DNA of 64,000 nucleotides from Casuarius casuarius (GCA_003342895.1 PTFA01000005.1:5375327-5439326); one strand, 5' to 3'; positions 51,801 through 62,600 are shown, counted from the stretch's first letter. Translations and numbers: made by a program. Notes: generated by a model not told the origin, from the letters alone.

Positions 51801-53570
51801 AGCTCAGAGATGCACTGACACTACAGGAAGGCATCGAAAACCCAACCTGTTTAGAACAGATACTTCTGCTTACAACACAGCAGTACACTCTCTACTTCTT
51901 TTCTGTGTTGGCCCATGTAGGCATGTGCATGAAATCATGTCCTTGTTACTACCATTTTTGCTCACCTGAAGTAATTCTCCATCTTATCATAACCCACCCT
52001 ACAATCAGCAATTACCAAAAAAAAAAGTGCAGATGGAGAGTTTTTTGCTGTTTGCCCGCAGTCAACTAAGCCTTAATGCTTCAGGTAGGAAGTAAGCAAC
52101 TAAAGCAGATGTACCATTCAAAACAAAGACTGATATAATGCTAAAGTCCCCAGGCAGAAGGAGATAAACAAGGAAGGAAAGTATAACACACACCATAAGC
52201 AGATTTATTTTCCTAAGTTTTCCACTGAGGCTTTGGTAGCATTTTAATGTAAGTAGAAAAGAACACTTAAAAATCCTGGCTTAACAATTAAAAAGACATA
52301 AAATAATAACAGAAAATACAATAGCAATAGAAAGAACAATTTTAAAAAATAATTGGACTATACTTGCATTTTGGTCAAGTATATTAGCTCTAATCCTAAA
52401 GAACAGGGATTAAAATATAGGCCTAGCTATTTAAAAACAGTAAACTAGGATTTTGATTACTATAAGGAGCATCTGGTCCACAGATAACAAATGTGGAAAT
52501 GATACCCAGCTATGTATAATTTATGTTACAATATAGTTACTGCAATAATTGATGAGTTTCCTCCAGTTACACTGGTGGCAACAGCAAAGCATACACACTA
52601 CAGAAGTCTACACAACTGCTGCCAATGCTGCACATCTCAGAAGACACAAATTCTCATGTAACAAAAACCTGCCCATCTTTGGGAGACCTGACACCACAAA
52701 AAAAAGCACCACAAAAAAAAAGGAGACAAAAGTCCCTGGTCACACAATCACAATCCCATAATAACTTCCTTCTGCACATGAAGCTGATTTCCATTCAGCT
52801 ACCGATGATTTGTATCAGTGGAATCATTCGCAGGTATACGGCCTACATTTTCATTCAACCTCATAATATTGCTTAAAAGCAAGGAACCCAATGACATACC
52901 TGTGGCTGACTGAATTTTTAAGACAGAAGAGAAAAATCTTTCTCCTCTCCTGCTGACCCAAAAAAGACTCAAGCTACTTTGACACAAAGTTTGTTTAAAG
53001 CTACTTTGCCACAGCGTCAGAGTTACTACCAGTTACTACCTGAACTGGACCGAAACTCGCAATAAGCTAATGCTAGAAGTCACAGGAAGAAGGTAAGCCT
53101 TTTTAGCACCATAACTTGATAGAGCGGCGACAGCCAGAGACTCCCATGCTTTGGAAGGTCCTTAAAAAGACAGATGAGAATTTCTCCAACAGGACAACCC
53201 CCTGCTAGCAGTCACAGGGAAAGAAAGGGGAAGGTCTCTAAAAGATGGTCCCGCTCTCTGGAAATTTGAGAACGCTGTGGCAGCTCCCTCACTCTTTAAG
53301 GGCCAGTGACTTTTTAAAGGATACGAAAAAAACCCAAAACCTCGGTGCCAGAAGGGCTGGAGTTCCCCCTGCACCTCCCACGGCTGCGGCGTCCCCCCGG
53401 TGGGGGGACTCGCTCTACCCGCCCTCCCCCGGCCCCCTGCCGCGGCCCGGCAGTAGTTACCGGTGCTTGCCATAGAGCCAGCTGCCCCCCCAGGAGAGCA
53501 GGCAGGCCCCAACCGTCGTTTTCTTCCAGTGGTTCCGCAGGGTCTTGAGCGCGCTCACCACCCTGGCCAT
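18746..53570 (-). CDS. AGK: AGK, acylglycerol kinase, mitochondrial; complete coding region in 15 exons
   Basis: The coding join on the minus strand, 5' to 3', is 53570-53461, 44130-44091, 41118-41039, 39803-39728, 38310-38218, 37199-37167, 35168-35074, 33015-32946, 32125-32046, 30033-29976, 28584-28437, 27322-27225, 24968-24898, 20731-20647 and 18883-18746. It totals 1275 nt, or 424 residues plus stop (human: 422). All introns are GT-AG and in phase. AGK phosphorylates mono- and diacylglycerol to lysophosphatidic and phosphatidic acid at mitochondrial membranes. It is also a kinase-independent subunit of the TIM22 carrier translocase, and human loss causes Sengers syndrome. Visible are an N-terminal hydrophobic anchor (about residues 18-32), the diacylglycerol-kinase catalytic loop GGDGT (residues 126-130), the following [13 protein letters not shown] block and the C-terminal [13 protein letters not shown]. 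No disabling change is seen. Confidence 0.97.
18884..20646 (-). other. AGK intron 14
   Basis: 1.76 kb of unique A+T-rich DNA. No repeat or gene is recognised. Confidence 0.8.
20647..20731 (-). CDS. AGK: AGK coding exon 14
   Basis: The acceptor is tttgaacag and the donor gtgaga. It encodes [20 protein letters not shown] and then KCILQLPE. The C-terminal half matches human EGTECLQASQCTLLIPE, while the first ten residues are divergent. Confidence 0.93.
20732..24897 (-). other. AGK intron 13
   Basis: 4.2 kb without a recognised gene. It contains a short imperfect tandem duplication around an N (20801-20839), a purine-rich plus-strand stretch at about 21890-22010, and a single N at 24506. Confidence 0.8.
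20801..20839. repeat. Short tandem duplication with an ambiguous base
   Basis: A unit of roughly 20 bp beginning atcactatg and ending ttggtaaat is present twice. The first copy carries the N at 20813. The N may mark a read-alignment ambiguity created by the duplication. Confidence 0.7.
24898..24968 (-). CDS. AGK: AGK coding exon 13
   Basis: The acceptor is tttccatag and the donor gtgagt. It encodes [20 protein letters not shown] and then VNR plus two bases of Gly. EDF-NICIE-DT-SKG is conserved; the following residues diverge from human DFITIGSRK. Confidence 0.94.
24969..28436 (-). other. AGK introns 11 and 12 (24969-27224 and 27323-28436)
   Basis: Intron 12 holds T-rich and A-rich homopolymers near 25500 and 25573, and an (AC)6 microsatellite at 26193-26204. 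Intron 11 has A-runs near 27667 and an N at 28363. No gene was found. Confidence 0.8.
27225..27322 (-). CDS. AGK: AGK coding exon 12
   Basis: The acceptor is gattcacag and the donor gtaaga. It encodes [20 protein letters not shown] and then [12 protein letters not shown], aligned with human QEVSPEVWKDVQLSTIELSI. The TIELSI strand is conserved. Confidence 0.95.
28437..28584 (-). CDS. AGK: AGK coding exon 11
   Basis: The acceptor is aatccaag and the donor gtaggg. The 49 codons include [20 protein letters not shown], an acidic EEPEEE run, and [13 protein letters not shown]. The later part of this exon is the least conserved region of AGK and is proline- and acid-rich, so probably a surface loop. 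Confidence 0.95.
29976..30033 (-). CDS. AGK: AGK coding exon 10
   Basis: The acceptor is tttttcag and the donor gtaaag. The exon finishes a Lys codon and encodes [19 protein letters not shown], matching human [18 protein letters not shown]. Confidence 0.96.
32046..32125 (-). CDS. AGK: AGK coding exon 9
   Basis: The acceptor is ctttacag and the donor gtatgg. It encodes [20 protein letters not shown] and then AAVKVS plus two bases of Lys, almost identical to human AGK. Confidence 0.96.
32946..33015 (-). CDS. AGK: AGK coding exon 8
   Basis: The acceptor is tattccag and the donor gtaaaa. It encodes [20 protein letters not shown] and then QIK, close to human [23 protein letters not shown] in order and spacing. 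Confidence 0.96.
33973..33988. repeat. (AT)8 microsatellite
   Basis: Eight uninterrupted AT units in AGK intron 7. Confidence 0.9.
35074..35168 (-). CDS. AGK: AGK coding exon 7
   Basis: The acceptor is atgcatccag and the donor gtaagt. It encodes [20 protein letters not shown] and then [11 protein letters not shown]. An alternative in-exon acceptor (ccttcag) was set aside because it would drop residues AAF and break the phase. Confidence 0.95.
37167..37199 (-). CDS. AGK: AGK coding exon 6 (33-nt micro-exon)
   Basis: Eleven whole codons, [11 protein letters not shown], lie between a long T-rich tract ending ctttag and the donor gtgagg. The exon is in phase 0 at both ends. It matches human VTGVLRRTDE directly after the catalytic loop. 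Confidence 0.95.
37755..37800. repeat. Degenerate short tandem repeat (catgctttatcatt)
   Basis: Three imperfect copies of a ccatgctttatcatt-like unit lie in AGK intron 5, the first with ac/gctttac changes. Confidence 0.7.
38218..38310 (-). CDS. AGK: AGK coding exon 5, catalytic loop GGDGT
   Basis: The exon of 31 whole codons runs from [19 protein letters not shown] through [17 protein letters not shown] (residues 126-130) is the nucleotide-binding/catalytic loop of the diacylglycerol-kinase fold. The exon is phase 0 on both sides, and its donor gtactg is the weakest in the gene. Confidence 0.97.
39633..39704. repeat. Two-copy 36-bp tandem duplication, each unit palindromic
   Basis: Copy 1 is 39633-39668 and copy 2 is 39669-39704. 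They are almost identical, with one g/c difference. Each unit begins tagcagactata and then has tacatacat followed by (a/c)tatgtatgta, a near-perfect inverted repeat. A third partial unit (taacag) follows. It lies 23 bp from AGK exon 4, just inside intron 4. Confidence 0.93.
39728..39803 (-). CDS. AGK: AGK coding exon 4
   Basis: The acceptor is cttctag and the donor gtaaga. It encodes [20 protein letters not shown] and then VTVVK, matching human AGK closely. A palindromic tandem duplication begins about 22 nt inside the downstream intron. Confidence 0.96.
41039..41118 (-). CDS. AGK: AGK coding exon 3
   Basis: The acceptor is ttctctcag and the donor gtaaaa. It encodes [19 protein letters not shown] and then LNPAACK plus two bases of Gly. 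The VFLNPAA strand opens the lipid-kinase fold. Confidence 0.96.
41119..44090 (-). other. AGK intron 2
   Basis: 3.0 kb. It contains the minus-strand CR1 fragment near 42560-42765 and an adjacent very A+T-rich stretch (about 42470-42535), with single Ns at 42267 and 43685. The remainder is unique, with no gene seen. Confidence 0.8.
42560..42765 (-). mobile_element. CR1 LINE fragment, minus strand, in AGK intron 2
   Basis: Read on the minus strand it shows the CR1 3'-region order: gctcagggagattttatcaa, tataagtatctgaaggg, gagccagactcttttcagtg, ggacaggatgagaggcaatg, then a decayed 'gttctatctgaacatt'. CR1 is the dominant avian non-LTR retrotransposon. The copy is 5'-truncated, lacks the terminal 3' repeats and has no open frame. 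Confidence 0.88.
44091..44130 (-). CDS. AGK: AGK coding exon 2 (40 nt)
   Basis: This very short exon lies between a tttcatag-like acceptor (cttcatag) and the donor gtaata. It completes the Arg codon and encodes [13 protein letters not shown], nearly identical to human AGK. Confidence 0.95.
44131..53460 (-). other. AGK intron 1
   Basis: A 9.3-kb intron and the largest of the gene. It is A+T-rich unique sequence with A-runs (44250, 46682), a C9 run next to an N at 45891-45900, and an A+T-rich palindrome-like stretch near 49280-49300. The 5' end (from about 53330) is CpG-island DNA. A 144-codon plus-strand frame at 45906-46340 has no recognisable family. No nested gene can be supported. Confidence 0.75.
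45891..45900. repeat. C9 homopolymer with adjoining ambiguous base
   Basis: An N followed by nine C in otherwise A+T-rich DNA, probably a homopolymer of uncertain length. Confidence 0.85.
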
Positions 53571-53760
53571 GGCGCCCGGCCTCGCTCGCTCGACCCCCCG
53601 CCCGCGCGCGGAGGCCGCCACGCGGGGCTCGCGGCGAACCGTTGGGCGGCGGCAACCGCCACGGGCCCGCCTGCGCGCGCCCGCCCCGGCTGGAAACGGC
53701 TCCCCCGGCACTCGCGTTCCGCGCAGCAACCGGTACCCCAACCCCACCCGCCGTGGTTAA
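53330..53760 (-). promoter_or_regulatory. AGK: CpG island and presumed AGK promoter/5'UTR
   Basis: G+C and CpG density rise abruptly at about 53330 and fall at about 53760, enclosing AGK coding exon 1 and its start. Minus-strand Sp1-type GC boxes are visible, for example gggcggg as cccgcccc at 53680-53687. No TATA box is seen at a sensible position. This fits a housekeeping CpG-island promoter. The exact start site is unknown. Confidence 0.8.
53461..53570 (-). CDS. AGK: AGK coding exon 1 (start codon, membrane anchor)
   Basis: The start ATG (53568-53570 on the minus strand) has a strong context (gcgccATGG). The exon reads [19 protein letters not shown], then a hydrophobic stretch ending SWLYGKH, then two bases of an Arg codon and the donor gtaact. 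From [11 protein letters not shown] onward it matches AGK. The first eight residues differ from human MTVFF and make the protein three residues longer here. Confidence 0.94.
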
Positions 53761-53770
53761 AACCTATAAC

Positions 53771-56130
53771 TCCCCCCCACATCCCCCCACACCGAGGCGT
53801 TAGGCNGAGGCTGTTTGGGAGGGGGGAGAGGTGATGCTGAAGTGTCCCTGAGGGGGTGATGCTTGCCTCAGAGGGATGTTTTGCCAGCCTGGCCACAGCC
53901 AAGCCCTAGGCCTGGCATGCTGTGTCCATGTGGTGGTCCTTGCATGTCCCCAAATAGCTGCCAAACTCCCTACTTTAGTTTAAAAAAAAAAAAATCCAAG
54001 GAAAAGTATTTTCAGGCCCATATTTCTGTCCTTGCAGTCTCGCTGTTCAGTTATCTTCCAACCCACAATACGACCAAAAGCCTTCAGCGCTGCCAGCTTT
54101 CCTCAGCCAACCACCCTGCCGAAGGCAAGAGGCAGCTCTGCTGCATGTAGAGATTCAGGATGCAGAAGAACAAGCGGTAACAATGAAGATAAAACAGGGA
54201 ATTCTGGGTGCTTGGACAGTACAATTCAAGAAGTATTACTGGTACATCAAGAAAAAAATGTTAGTAGAGAATGGCCCACCGAAAACGATAGAAAGCAGAA
54301 ACTTGGAAGAACACAGCCACCAGAAACAAGAGGAGCAGGTGACTTTCTGCATAGTAGAGGACAAAAGTGAATAGAAGGTTTTTCACACCACTACAAATAC
54401 CCAAGGTACAAGAAAATTGCAGAAAATATTTCTGAAAATTCAGCTAACTGAATAGAATGGGAAGTTGTGTAGGAAGGACTTGGGATTTGCTGCTTGAGCC
54501 CCACCAAGTAGATGACCGCATGCACAAGGAGAAAAGTCTCCAATCAAGTCCAAGGAAAACTGGCCATCCTTGCAAGGATTTCATACGATGAAAACCAGAA
54601 TGAATGTCCTGTAAGGGAAAGGCACGGGTATGACCAAGTGGCAAGACCTGACTTCATGACAGGAAAAGCTTTTGAACAATCCAGTGGTGACAGTCTGTGC
54701 TAGCATTAATGCCATGGCTTCATGTGATGTCTCACAGATTACAAACAGCCTCAGAGATTTCAGAAAAGTGCTGAATGGGAGGCATGTGTGACTAATACTC
54801 AAAGAGATCCTTCCTGTCTTTATGAGAAAGACAGACAGATGGTAGATCGTTCAAAATGAACCATTGGCTAAATAATGGTGTAAGGAAGCATTCTGTTTCT
54901 GTAGAACACTGGCCCACTTCTGACGGGGACAAGGGCTTACACACTTGGGATGACAAGGAAGCAGTCTGGAAGGGACCAGCTGGGCAGTGTAATAAGCTTA
55001 AGGCCGAAGAGAATTTTTTTCCGAGAATGTTTTTTCCCTCTTGCAAAATGCCATTTTCATCAAAATCCGAACATTTACAAAAATGTCAAAATCAATAAAA
55101 TGACTTTTAGGTAAAAACTTGCCCAAACCCTTCTGCTTAATGATGTCAGAATTGGATGTGAGAAGTAACATAAGGGGAATGACTGAGGCCAAAATTCGGA
55201 ATCTGCGTATGCAAAAGTCTGTTCTGCAAGAAATCAAGTTAACGTAGAAGACAGTCCAGAAGATACTCTGTTATTAGTGATAAGGAAAACAGATTAAAAC
55301 CTATGGATTGGTTTCCCTACTGTTTTTTCTTTTTTCTTTTTTTTTGTCAAGTAAAAGATTTGGGGGTTGCTTTTCTAAGACAAAACATTGAAAGATCAAC
55401 TGCTGATGAATATTTCAGGCATACCATTGTCCAGTTAAATATTTGGGTTCATCTGTACAGTGCATCTCAATGTGCTAAGTACATACACTTGATGCGCTGC
55501 TGAATCCAGGTTCCAGGTGGTGCAGAATGATTAAATGTCCTACTTTTTCTTTTGTATTGTCCTACTTTTTGTGAGAATTCAGGTGGTGTGGCCAATGCTA
55601 ACAACAACAGCAACAAATACTAGGACTCTCATCCTACTTTCCTTAGCTTATGAAAAGATTGCATGCTGATATATAGTTTTCAAATTCAGTAATTCTAATG
55701 AGGTGCCACAAATAATTTACAAACATCTGTAACCTCTTCCTTCCCCACCAAGTCTACAGAGTATAGTTGTGTTTATTAAGACTCCTTCCAAAGCAAGCTT
55801 GAATTTTTAAAATAAAATGTTTTTAGTATGTCAATATGTGTTCAAAGCAGTCAGAAAAATGCTTAAAAGTATGAAGGGTCTGAATATCTCTCAGACAGCT
55901 GAATGAAAATTTACCTGAATTCATGTGCATGAAAACACATTTGAATTAGTATGAATGAGAAATTTTAGCCCAAATACTCATTGTCTTTCAGCATTCCTAG
56001 CAGAATTTGGAATGATATCAGAATATTTTTTGTATATATCCAAGGTAATCCTTCAGTTAGATCTCTCTCTCTCTCTCGTGACTGCACTTGGAAGGCTAGG
56101 TCTAAGGTAGTATAAATCAGTTTACCTCAG
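53771..56130. other. Region upstream of AGK, no supported gene
   Basis: Beyond the CpG island the sequence is unique, with only short open frames (the longest at 54032-54370) that match no family I know. An A12 run occurs near 53983, T-rich runs near 55321-55346 and (CT)8 at 56062-56077. A transcript diverging from the AGK island is possible, but nothing in the sequence proves it. Confidence 0.65.
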
Positions 56131-56139
56131 TGATGCTGA

Positions 56140-56640
56140 GTGATGCTTCCCAGTACAAGAAAGACATGGATGCAGTAGAGCGAGTCCTGCAAAGGGCCAT
56201 TAAGATGATTATGGTTTTGAAGCATCTGACGTATGAGGGGAGAGCTGGGATTTTTTAGTGTGGAGAAGATAAGGCTCAGGGGGGATCTTGTGTATAAACA
56301 GCTGATCTGGGGGGTGGGGGTGCGGGGGATTAGAAAGGTGGAGCCAGACTTTTCACCGTGGTATCCAGTGACAGGATGAGAGGCAATGGGTACAAATTGA
56401 CAGACACAACATTCAATTTAAACATAATAAAAAACTTTTTTGATGGGAGGGTGGTCAAACACTGGAACAGGTTTTCCAGAGAGGTTGTGGAATCTCCATC
56501 CTTGGAGATATTCAAAAGCTGACTGGACACAGCCCTGAGCAACCCGCTCTGGTTGACCCTGCGCTGAGCATCAAGGTTGCACTAGAAGATCTCCAAAGGT
56601 GCCTTCTGACCTCAACAGCTCTCTGATTCTGTGACTTTAT
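56140..56640 (+). mobile_element. CR1 LINE 3' fragment, plus strand
   Basis: The motif order is typical of CR1 3' ends: cagtacaagaaagacatgga, gcgagtcctgcaaagggc, catctgacgtatgagggg, caggatgagaggcaatggg, actggaacaggttttccaga, gaggttgtggaatctccatc, and a closing ctctgattctgtga. It is 5'-truncated, full of substitutions and non-coding, so an old insertion. The usual repeated attctgtgat terminus is present only once. Confidence 0.95.
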
Positions 56641-59600
56641 CTGAAGATTTGGCCTGGAAATTTTGAGATGGCACTTTTTGAAGTGAACTGCTCTTAAAAG
56701 AAACACTGCATACAAGAGCAGATTGTGCACTTGTCTGGTTATCTGGCTTTATTTACAATGCAGTGTCCATTCTCAAATCCCTCCTGGCAAGCATTTATGT
56801 CCTAGTTTTTGGCTGTGGCCATCTGATCACCCTCAAGGTAGATCACACCTGCTGTGCTCCTGCATGTACCAGGTACTTCCTTTTTAGCTCTCCCAGTTTT
56901 TTTGCATGTCAGGTCAATAGAAGTGGGCTTTAGAGTAGGTGCAATGGAGAAGGAGAGGGTAAAGGGTTGATCTTGTACATCCTCTGGATTATATACTGTA
57001 GCCATTTTTTAGGCCAAGTGAAAGAATTACTACCTTTTTCAGAAAACTATTCAGAGGAGACTGAAATAAGTGTTTTTTTCTTATGCTTGCTAGATCGTTT
57101 GTGTAAAAGAAGCCAGCATTCAAAAAGCTGGCCCAGAAATCTAATACTTGAGTTGGGATGTGTCACCTGAAATTATCACACAAGTTGTCTGTGAATACAG
57201 GTCAGTGCCTCATCTCAGTTGCTCATATGTGACCCATTTTTAAAGGGAAATTTTTTGTCATTCTGTCTGCACCATCGATGCCAAGTCTGTTAGCAGAAGA
57301 AGCCTCGGATACACAACCATGCCTCAGGGACTTATTTGTTTATAACTTAAGTAAAGTCACTTGCTTTACCAGCTGCCTATTTATTGAGTTCTTTTCTTAG
57401 CCAGAAAATATGGGAGAAATGATAGAAAGTTTACTTCTCTACTGCATGGCAAAGCCCTACAGTTATACATACATAAGTTTTGGCAAGGACAGAGAATGAT
57501 ATAGTTTCATTTTCTGTCCAGCACGATCTGTTCTAAAGTCCCCAACTCAGCTAACTCATCTGAGCTGGCGATTTTCTGTCATAGGCAGATGGGACTGAAC
57601 CTATGTAATCACTTGACTGAAGTCACCAGTTTCATCCCTGGGTGTGGAGTTTTGAGTCAGACCTTCCAAAAGTTCCAAGCAAATCAGGAGCAGAAATCCC
57701 ATTCAGAGTCACCACTTAGTGCCAGCTGGGGCTTTATTCAAATTCAGGGTCTGCAAGCTAATTCTAGCCAGCTGCTCTGTAGGTAATCCTCATACAGTTG
57801 ACTAGATTGCACCATCCTGCATCACCAATAGATCATATACCAGCACTATACAAGGGCAGAGGGGAGTTTCTTTGCATGACGGTAGCATGAAAGGTATGCA
57901 CCTGTGCGTACATAAGAGAAAAGGACATCCTGAGTCCCATGTAGCTGTTCTATCATCCTTACAGCAACACAGAATTGAGACCCCTATATCATACAACCAG
58001 TCTGCTGGATATTCTGGCATTCATGACTCAGCTAAGGATGGGCTGAGAGTGTCAAATAGCAGAGCTACAATCTGCATCTCCTGCCCTAGTGGTGATCATA
58101 TGTCTTCAGAGCCTTCCTTAAGGTAAAATGCAAACAGCTGCTTGTATTGCTGAGAGGCCAGATTTATCACTCTGTAGGAGCTGCACATTTGCTTCGTGAA
58201 TATATGTCCATTNTCCTACTACAACAAGACAGTAATTCAACCTCTGCAACTCTGCTTTTACACATTATTAATATCACTCTGGCCAGAGAGACAAGGTGAG
58301 AGCATCTTCTTTTGACACAAAACCCNCAAGCTTTTGCGCTGTTGGTGAAAAAAACCTGCACTCTAAATCTCTCCAGGCTTCTGACCCAGCAAAGGGTATT
58401 ATAATTTGCTCTTCTAATTCTGCAACCACCTGAACACCCGCCAGGCCATGGACATAGGTTGGGCTGCAGGACAGCGCTGCTTCTCTCCCTGTCCAAGGGG
58501 TTCCCCTGGTAGCTGAAGTCTCTGGTGGGCTTCCCAATTGATGTTTCTCAGCTTGTGTGTCCAGGGTCTGAGGCTGTCATTTCCCCCCTGTGTCCCTGGT
58601 CCCTCTCCATTCCCCCCCAGGTCACTGTCCTGGGTGGGAGACAGGGAAATATGCAGCCACTGAATCTAATCAGAGGAAGTGCCTATCTGTAAGAGTAGAA
58701 AAAGTTCATGATGGATTCTCTTGCCCTCATTTCCAACTGTGCCTGAAGGTGCAAGTCCCCAGGGTAGTCATGTCTGCAGTCAGTGCCTGCTCCACTGGCT
58801 TGGAGAAAGATCTGAATTACGCTGGCAGAGTTTTTGGTTGGATAACTCAGAGAAACTCTGCACAGGAATAATCTTTCCACTTCCTTCCCCTCCACACTCT
58901 TCCTTTGCTGTTCTATAAGCAGACTGATATAAGCTTCACCCTCCCTAAAACAAAATTCAGGAACGTGCCTAGCATATTTCTAGAGCAAAAAAATCACCAC
59001 CTTTACCCACTGCCCCTTCTTCCTATGGTTGGACTATTACACAGCAATAGTCATCGATTGTCTGAGTTTACTAACCTTTTTTCTGAGGGAGTGAACTGAG
59101 ATAGTTACAGCTTTTGAACAACAGCAGAAACACATTAAACTGCTCTGTGGCAATCTTGTCGGGAACTTGTTCCTCTAGCAGAGACACATTTCAGAAGGCT
59201 CTGCGCTTACTCTCAACCTGTTTGGAGTCAGTAAACACAGTTGTTACTGAGGAATTACAGTGAGCAGCCCTGGATACTACGCTTTAAATGCAGCAAGGAG
59301 GGAGATGAAAACTTCTGTAAGTTTCTCATCTCAGAGCTGGCCAGAAATATTAACTCAGCCCCAGCATCAGTTTGCTCTCCCTGAGGTCTGCTCTGAATGA
59401 AAGGAACAAGGACAGGCCGCTGGGGCTGGGATTGATCCATCCACCCAGCGAGCACAAAACCCTGCACAGAAAAATCCCTAGCAATTTTCTTTGGTGATGT
59501 TAACCACCCTACACTGCACTTTTCATCAAAGCTTGCAGTGAGTGCTACAAAGAGGATATCGGTTCATCTCTGAACCGGTGTTGTTACTATGGTGCTGCTA

Positions 59601-62600
59601 CATATTAAGGGACTCTTCATAAAAAGTAGTTTAATACANGGAGGGAGGGCGAAAGAGAGAAACCAACTGCACAATGCAGAAGTGCTCCTGGGATCCGAAT
59701 AGCTCTCTAAGCAATATCCATTTGGAAGTGAGGTAACTGTCATCCAACACTGTGGTAATGAATAACTTCTCCTGGGCTTAAATTTGCAAGCAGACATTTT
59801 CACTTCTACATAGAGAACCTCAGAGTGGATAAATTAAAACTGTGCTCATTGTTTAATAAAAGCAAGAAATAAATGTGTTCTCTCCATTTATCCCTGCTGT
59901 ACAGTTGGATGAGGGAGGGTATGAAATCCAGGCTTTTAATGTAAACCGAGGTAAGTAGTATGGAACATCACATTTCTGGGCACACTGAAATCAAGAAACA
60001 GTGTAAAAGATCACCTACCTGAAAATCCAATTGCTATTATTTACCATCCTGGTTACATCCTATAGCCAGCTGATATTATATTCGTAACACCCCTTGAAAA
60101 CTACTAATACATCAGCAGCGATGATTCATTTTTCCATTGAGGCAGTGACATACTAATCTATGGACCAGATGGAATGGAGCCTTGGGCAATTGTAATCAAA
60201 GAGCAACAGCCACAATCTGAAAGAAAGAGAGATTCCCACTTGGTTTCCTATTAAATGTTTCTATTTCCATTTTGTTTTGACTCAATTGTGTGTATCACCA
60301 TGGCCCACTGAACACATCTGGCTGACATCTTAGATCGCATACCAAGCACATTACTTGTGTTTGCTCAAAGTTTCACTTCTTCCAAAGTCAGTGCCAATGC
60401 TCTGTGAAGACAAATTCTTTTATTCTTGTCCTTAGGTGGAGTTGGGGTACAATACAATCAGTCGCAGTCGAAGGCGAGATGAGTAAATCCATCACTGTAA
60501 TGAAGAACCACTCCCATTGTTCTTCACCAGCAAAGTATCTTTGCCACTGTAGAAGCTGGGAGATTAATTTGACTTGGATATTGCAGCACAAAATACAGCC
60601 ATTTAGGAGAAGTATCATACCACTGAGTTACTACAAATTGATCTAGTTCAGCCCCTGCCAAAAGCTAAATCCTGCATCTAATATTGACAATGAATTTTGC
60701 ATATAAATTCTTGCTGGCCATTTCATCTGTCTATGAAATAGAGTTCTTAATGTTTTCAGGTTTTGGTGAATGCATAGCTATGCTTTGATTTTTTTTTTTT
60801 AATTAGTTAAATTAGAAGAAAGTCTGATAATCTGTTTTTTCATTACCTCTTATCTTTCTGTTATTTCAAAGGTCATCTTTTTGCTTTGTCCACTAGAAAA
60901 AGTGAGGCCTTCCCGTCTCAGCTGCTGGAGTTACAGATCTGTCTGTTGTGTTGTATACACTATTTCCTTAGGTTCTGGAAGACATCTGAGAGTTTTTCCA
61001 AACATGTTCTTTATATAAACTCTGTAGCATTTTCAGCAAACGTATTTTCAACAATTTCTGTGGCTAGTTTGTTTTTTATTTAGGTTTATGCTGCATTTGT
61101 CTTCCAGAAAGTTACTAAGTGATATGGTTTTAAAAAAATGCTGTTGTTGGTCTTGTGTTATTAATTTATATGCAAATTATGACACAGTCATTGCTTTTGA
61201 ATTTAATGTAATTTCTTTCACTACATACACTGTATTTTTTTTGAAGTTGTATCACATTGTGATCTGGTGTCAGTTCAAAGGCTGTGATTTTGCTTTTAGT
61301 GTTGTTTAGACATTCTTTTCACTTAATATGCTGCTTTAAGGATCTATGATGAGATGATGCTGAGGGCAGTATAAGAATGTGGGCCTTGACTAGGCTAGAT
61401 TAGAAGAGTATTTTATTTTACATTAAATAAAAGTAATTTGAGCCACAGTTATTACCTACTATTTGTTAGCTGTCCCTCCAAATGCATAGACATTATTGTC
61501 TCCATTTATATGGCATCTTTCCTTAATTGAATCTCTTGTTTTCCCTATCTAAGAACAGATGGGAAAAGTAATTGCAATACTGAATATCATAAGGTACCTG
61601 GAGTAAAGTAAATTAAGAAAATACAATGACTGCAAGAGTGAAGCAGTTAAACCATTAACAGAAGATTTACAATTAAGAATTAACAGAGAATATAGAATTT
61701 GCCAAGCCACAGAAATCAGCCGGTGCACAGTGAGGCTTATAAAGAACAGGGCTCTGACATTACAGATGTGGAGAATCCAAAATTCTAGAAGAAAGGAGAC
61801 TTGAGAAGTCAGATATATAAAAACAGCTTATGGAATTATGCATGCTGTAGCAGTTAAGATAAATTGGGATAATGTCCATTGCTTTACAAAAGTGTGTGAA
61901 TACCAACAGAAGGAGTATACGGGATGGATAAAGAAAACAAGGACAGCATCACTTGCTCAGATGAAAATTATATAGCAAAAATGTACAACACAGCAGTCAA
62001 AGATGAATGGATGGTCAAACTGGAAGTAAATAGGATAATTATAACTGTTAAAACAGAAGGAGACGTGTTGCCAGAAATACTTCTAGAAGACTCTCACAGC
62101 AGAATCATACATAGTGGAAAGTAAATAGGGAAAACTTAGAAGGGACAGTGGTAAGCTTATTAACACAAGGAGGTATGTGAACAAAACTGGAAAACAAGTT
62201 GGAAATACATTGGAAAAGACATAATTTGTAATGGTACCCAAGAAAGATCGCCGATGAATACAGAATAGACCTGGAAGAGTCCCCTTCCCTTAGCCTCATA
62301 CTACCACCTCCTCCCTGTATTTCTTATCCGTAGGAAAGATGTACTTAAATCAGAGGCTAGCAGGGAATCTTAACAGAGCCACTGGCTTGAGGATCATAGA
62401 ACATGTTTGAACATACTCATTTTTGTAAGGAAAAAGAATATCGTCTAGTGCCAGGACTGTCAGGACAAAGCTAAACAAATAAAAATGTAAATTCTAAATA
62501 ATGGAAATAATATATGGATAAATAACATTAACATAGAAAGTCAAAGGAATAGATCATCAGTGAGATCATAGATGAGGGCCTGTCCACATAAACAAGGAAA

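Noticed and set aside
53863..54370. Possible small coding gene upstream of the AGK island
   Set aside because: Two overlapping short frames in different phases, no conserved motif, no Kozak or splice evidence.
61340..61375. C/D-box-like pattern (atgatga then ctga)
   Set aside because: Motif spacing is far too short for a snoRNA, there is no terminal stem, and it is not inside a known host intron.
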